From positions 2,976,001-3,040,000 of the forward strand of contig NZ_CP082275.1 of NCBI RefSeq assembly GCF_023746615.1: a stretch of 64,000 nucleotides of DNA. The letters run 5' to 3'. This stretch comes from Grimontia kaedaensis (GTDB lineage Bacteria > Pseudomonadota > Gammaproteobacteria > Enterobacterales > Vibrionaceae). How positions within the stretch are numbered: position 1 is the first letter of the stretch; every line of letters starts with the position of its first letter. The notes under the pieces were generated by a model. It did no database searches. It saw nothing but the letters and a program-made list of their open reading frames with translations, and was not told the origin of the DNA. This document shows positions 61,556-64,000 of this stretch, in pieces. Made by a program: the position numbers and the translations under genes.

Positions 61556-62526
61556 AAAAAGTCGTTTTCGGCTTGGTGCCTGTCTTACTGACAGGCATCT
61601 TCATTGGGTTAGGAAGTGGCGCTGATACACCTAATGTGGCTGTCATACCGACAAAAGCTGATGTCACCAATACGCATCAAACTGAGCCTGAAATCTCTTT
61701 AACGTTGCTCGCTAAAGATAAGGTTTCCGCCTCAACAAACCTTGAGGTGAACAGTTCATTGTTCAGCGATGATTTACTCTTAGGGGATCTTAAACGCTTA
61801 AAAGGCGAGCCTCTGCAACGATCTTTACAGGCATTTTGGACTCACTGCTCTGGGAAAGAAAATTGCGACGAGCGCTTGTTACAGCTTCAACAGCATCTCT
61901 CCGCAGTTAATTATGATCTGCTCGCCACTTTCCCTATGCGAAGTGAAATTTGGAAAACAGTCCAATCCACCGTCCCACTCACCAATGACAATACGACTGA
62001 AGAAAACATCGCTATCTTCAAACACTACGGAGAGGAGACTTGGGGTGAGCACACCAATGTGATGTTGGCAGATGCATTCACTATGCTGGATTTTAAGCAG
62101 CAAACACAACAGCTAAACCATGTCCCAGCCGATACCTTTTTGTCGGAGTATCAATCTCTCCTCGATCACTGGCGTGAAGATTTAAAGGTACTGGCGCTTG
62201 AATCAGGGGTAAATCAGTATGAGCAGGGCCTTGCTCTCATTCCTATCAGTTTTACCGACGAGCAACGCAGTATGATCCAAAGTCAACTCGCAAGTTATTA
62301 CCTCAAACCTAAGGAAGCAGAGCAGGTAATGGCCCGTGAGCGAGTGGTAGTAGCACAATCAGAAAAAGTAGCGCGTTATCAGGCAGCCCTTTCCTCTCTT
62401 GAAGCATCATTGGAATCAGCACGCCTTTCTACGCACTCTCATCTCGACAATGAACGTTGGGAAGAATACAAAGCAGGAGAAATCAGCGTTTTTCGGCGCA
62501 AGTTCTTTTCAACAGGCACTAATTAG
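61552..62526 (+). CDS. Exported helical protein, possible chaperone for the sphingomyelinase
   Basis: 324 aa, starting in an ATGA overlap with the sphingomyelinase gene. One N-terminal hydrophobic segment (VVFGLVPVLLTGIFIGLGSG) that may be an uncleaved anchor, then a mostly helical Gln/Leu/Glu-rich protein with FKHYGEETWGEH and a long C-terminal helix (EKVARYQAALSSLEASLESA). Membrane-anchored helical layout and position after a secreted lipid hydrolase recall lipase-specific foldases (Lif), but I cannot confirm family membership. The tight coupling argues for a role with the enzyme. Confidence 0.55.
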   Translation: MKKVVFGLVPVLLTGIFIGLGSGADTPNVAVIPTKADVTNTHQTEPEISLTLLAKDKVSASTNLEVNSSLFSDDLLLGDLKRLKGEPLQRSLQAFWTHCSGKENCDERLLQLQQHLSAVNYDLLATFPMRSEIWKTVQSTVPLTNDNTTEENIAIFKHYGEETWGEHTNVMLADAFTMLDFKQQTQQLNHVPADTFLSEYQSLLDHWREDLKVLALESGVNQYEQGLALIPISFTDEQRSMIQSQLASYYLKPKEAEQVMARERVVVAQSEKVARYQAALSSLEASLESARLSTHSHLDNERWEEYKAGEISVFRRKFFSTGTN

Positions 62527-62532
62527 AAACAA

Positions 62533-62561
62533 TGGGGCTCCCCATTTTCTTGAGAGCCCCA
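62533..62561 (+). terminator. Stem-loop after the sphingomyelinase pair
   Basis: Eight-bp stem TGGGGCTC (62533-62540) with GAGCCCCA (62554-62561), 13-nt loop, 7 nt past the stop. No T run, so terminator status is uncertain. Confidence 0.45.
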
Positions 62562-62622
62562 CATACAATATACTTCAATAGCTGAGACCCGTTACGCTCA
62601 GTAAATCCGATATCTTCAACTA

Positions 62623-63843
62623 TTAAGCGTGTTTTTTAATAAACCCTTTGATCTTCGGCGCTATTGCCTCGCGGTAACGGCGGCCATTGAAAATACCGTA
62701 ATGGCCGACGCCTTTTTGTTCGTAATGCATTTTCTTAGATTTAGGGATTTTGGGGCAGATGTCGAGCGCGGCAGCTGTTTGACCTCGGCCGGTAATGTCA
62801 TCCAATTCCCCTTCAATGGTCAGAAGTGCTGTCTTTTTGATGGCAGCAAGATCGATAGGTTTGCCACGATATGTCATGGTGCCATTTGGTAGGTCATGTT
62901 CCAAAAACACCTTACGGATGGTGTCGAGGTAGTAATGGGCAGGCAAGTCCATCACGGCCAGATATTCGTTATAGAACTTGCGGTGCGCTTCTGCGTTATC
63001 GCCGTCACCTTTGACCAGATCGCCAAAAAACTTAAAGTGCTTTTGCACATGGGTATCAAGGTTCATCGACATAAAACCGGAAAGCTGAACAAACCCCGGA
63101 TACACCACTTGTCCAGCACCTTCGTATTGCTCGGGCACAGTACATATCACATTGGACTCAAACCACTCTAAATCCTTGCCGCTGGCGTAGTCGTTCACTT
63201 CAGTGGGATTGATGCGGGTGTCGATAGGTCCGCCCATCAAAGTCACGGTTGCAGGCGCGGCGGGGTTCTTCTCGGCAGACATCAGCGCTGTCGCTACCAT
63301 CAAGGGCACACTTGGCTGGCATACTGCAATGGCATGAGTGTCTGGCCCCAGAAGCTCTAAGAACTCGACCAAATAATCCACATAATCATCAAAATGAAAC
63401 TCTCCTTCCATGAGCGGCACATCGCGGGCGTTGCGCCAGTCTGTCACGTAGACATCATGATCCGGCAGGAAGGCATCAATGGTGCCGCGCAATAGCGTTG
63501 CAAAATGGCCGGAAAGCGGCGCGACAAACAACACTTTAGGTTGATTGGGTTGCGCTTTGCTGCGGCGGAAATGCAGCAGATTACAGAAAGGCTTATTGGC
63601 AATCACATTGTATTGAATCGCGAGTTTCTCACCGTTGATGACGGTGGTATCCAACCCCCAAGCAGGTTCGTCGTAGCAATCTGTCAGACGCTCCACCAGC
63701 TCCATAGAGGCATCAAGCGTTCGGGTTACCGGCGAGGTTTTCATTGGGTTCCAGGGCGCGGCATTCACATCCCTGACAAATTTGACCCAACTGTTCAAAG
63801 GCTTGATGGCATCCATATAGGTTGCGTTGAATTGGTAAAGCAT
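62623..63843 (-). CDS. Intracellular polyhydroxyalkanoate depolymerase-like hydrolase
   Basis: 406 aa. Alpha/beta hydrolase of the PHB_depo_C family. The nucleophile is Cys175 in VCQPSVP, the cysteine variant of the lipase box seen in intracellular PHB depolymerases. VYVTDWRNARDVPLMEG and YPGFVQLSGFMSMN, and the C-terminal GVGHYGIFNGRRYRE with the catalytic His, are family hallmarks. No signal peptide. Probably breaks down PHA storage granules; no pha synthesis gene is in the window. Confidence 0.9.
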   Translation of the reverse strand: MLYQFNATYMDAIKPLNSWVKFVRDVNAAPWNPMKTSPVTRTLDASMELVERLTDCYDEPAWGLDTTVINGEKLAIQYNVIANKPFCNLLHFRRSKAQPNQPKVLFVAPLSGHFATLLRGTIDAFLPDHDVYVTDWRNARDVPLMEGEFHFDDYVDYLVEFLELLGPDTHAIAVCQPSVPLMVATALMSAEKNPAAPATVTLMGGPIDTRINPTEVNDYASGKDLEWFESNVICTVPEQYEGAGQVVYPGFVQLSGFMSMNLDTHVQKHFKFFGDLVKGDGDNAEAHRKFYNEYLAVMDLPAHYYLDTIRKVFLEHDLPNGTMTYRGKPIDLAAIKKTALLTIEGELDDITGRGQTAAALDICPKIPKSKKMHYEQKGVGHYGIFNGRRYREAIAPKIKGFIKKHA

Positions 63844-64000
63844 AAACCGCCCCTTAATTCTGGCTAACTACAAAGGTGATTTCATTTTTATTAGCGATAG
63901 GTTGCCGCTTATTGATCCACCACACAAATAACATACTAGCCCAGATCGAGGCGTTAACGCTTTGGCAAACTTCTATACAGACATTGGTGCAAAAATAACC

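Overview
The window looks like a chromosomal segment of a marine gamma-proteobacterium of the family Vibrionaceae, probably near Grimontia/Enterovibrio. This is inferred from gene order and protein character, not from a search. Supporting signs are the core order bamB-yfgM-hisS-ispG-rodZ-pilF-rlmN-ndk, a complete isc operon, secDF-yajC-tgt-queA, the divergent OxyR2-type regulator and 2-Cys peroxiredoxin, GlyGly-CTERM serine proteases, a TagA/StcE-like M66 protease with chitin-binding modules, and rnfH-ratA facing smpB-ssrA.

Layout. 1-9400 (minus strand): outer-membrane assembly (BamB, YfgM), histidyl-tRNA synthetase, isoprenoid synthesis (IspG), cell shape (RodZ), type IV pilus (PilF), RlmN, Ndk and PepB. 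9369-15783: the iscRSUA-hscBA-fdx-iscX operon with two abutting IscR-type operator sites, and trmJ. 15969-22531: suhB, then secF, secD, yajC, tgt and queA. 22639-26073: two neighbouring secreted trypsin-like proteases with C-terminal sorting tails, a frameshifted CBS-domain gene and acpH. 26114-29897: the glyoxylate shunt pair aceB-aceA with a long AT-rich upstream region. 29898-33763: oxyR and peroxiredoxin, CCTAGG-rich repeats, cutC and ppk2. 33984-38648: the M66 metalloprotease, rnfH, ratA and smpB. 38695-39062: tmRNA (ssrA).

39237-49025 is an accessory island directly downstream of ssrA, visibly AT-rich in its left three quarters. It carries a four-gene overlapping operon: MORC/MutL-type GHKL ATPase, Z1-domain ATPase, PD-(D/E)XK nuclease and AIPR protein. 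Converging on it is a C5-cytosine methyltransferase, followed by a small unknown gene and a Vsr-type nickase. This matches the MORC-centred restriction-modification-like systems predicted by comparative genomics (Iyer, Abhiman and Aravind, 2008). The parts imply a methylation-guarded anti-phage system, but how they act together is not obvious. Short direct repeats of the ssrA 3' end lie on both sides, suggesting an old ssrA integration scar; no integrase is present.

49178-55774: an S41 protease-like lipoprotein, a secreted DUF2927-type protein, and a Tle1-like (DUF2235) type VI lipase effector overlapping a lipoprotein that is probably its immunity protein. 55839-63843: a LysR regulator divergent from dadA, hdhA, a secreted SRPBCC protein, a secreted sphingomyelinase C-like enzyme overlapping a helical helper-like protein, and an intracellular PHA depolymerase-like hydrolase.

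Most core genes are ordinary. The items worth following are the defence island and its boundaries, the effector/immunity pair, the sphingomyelinase pair, the unusual zinc motif and duplicated module of the M66 protease, and the dispersed CCTAGG repeats.
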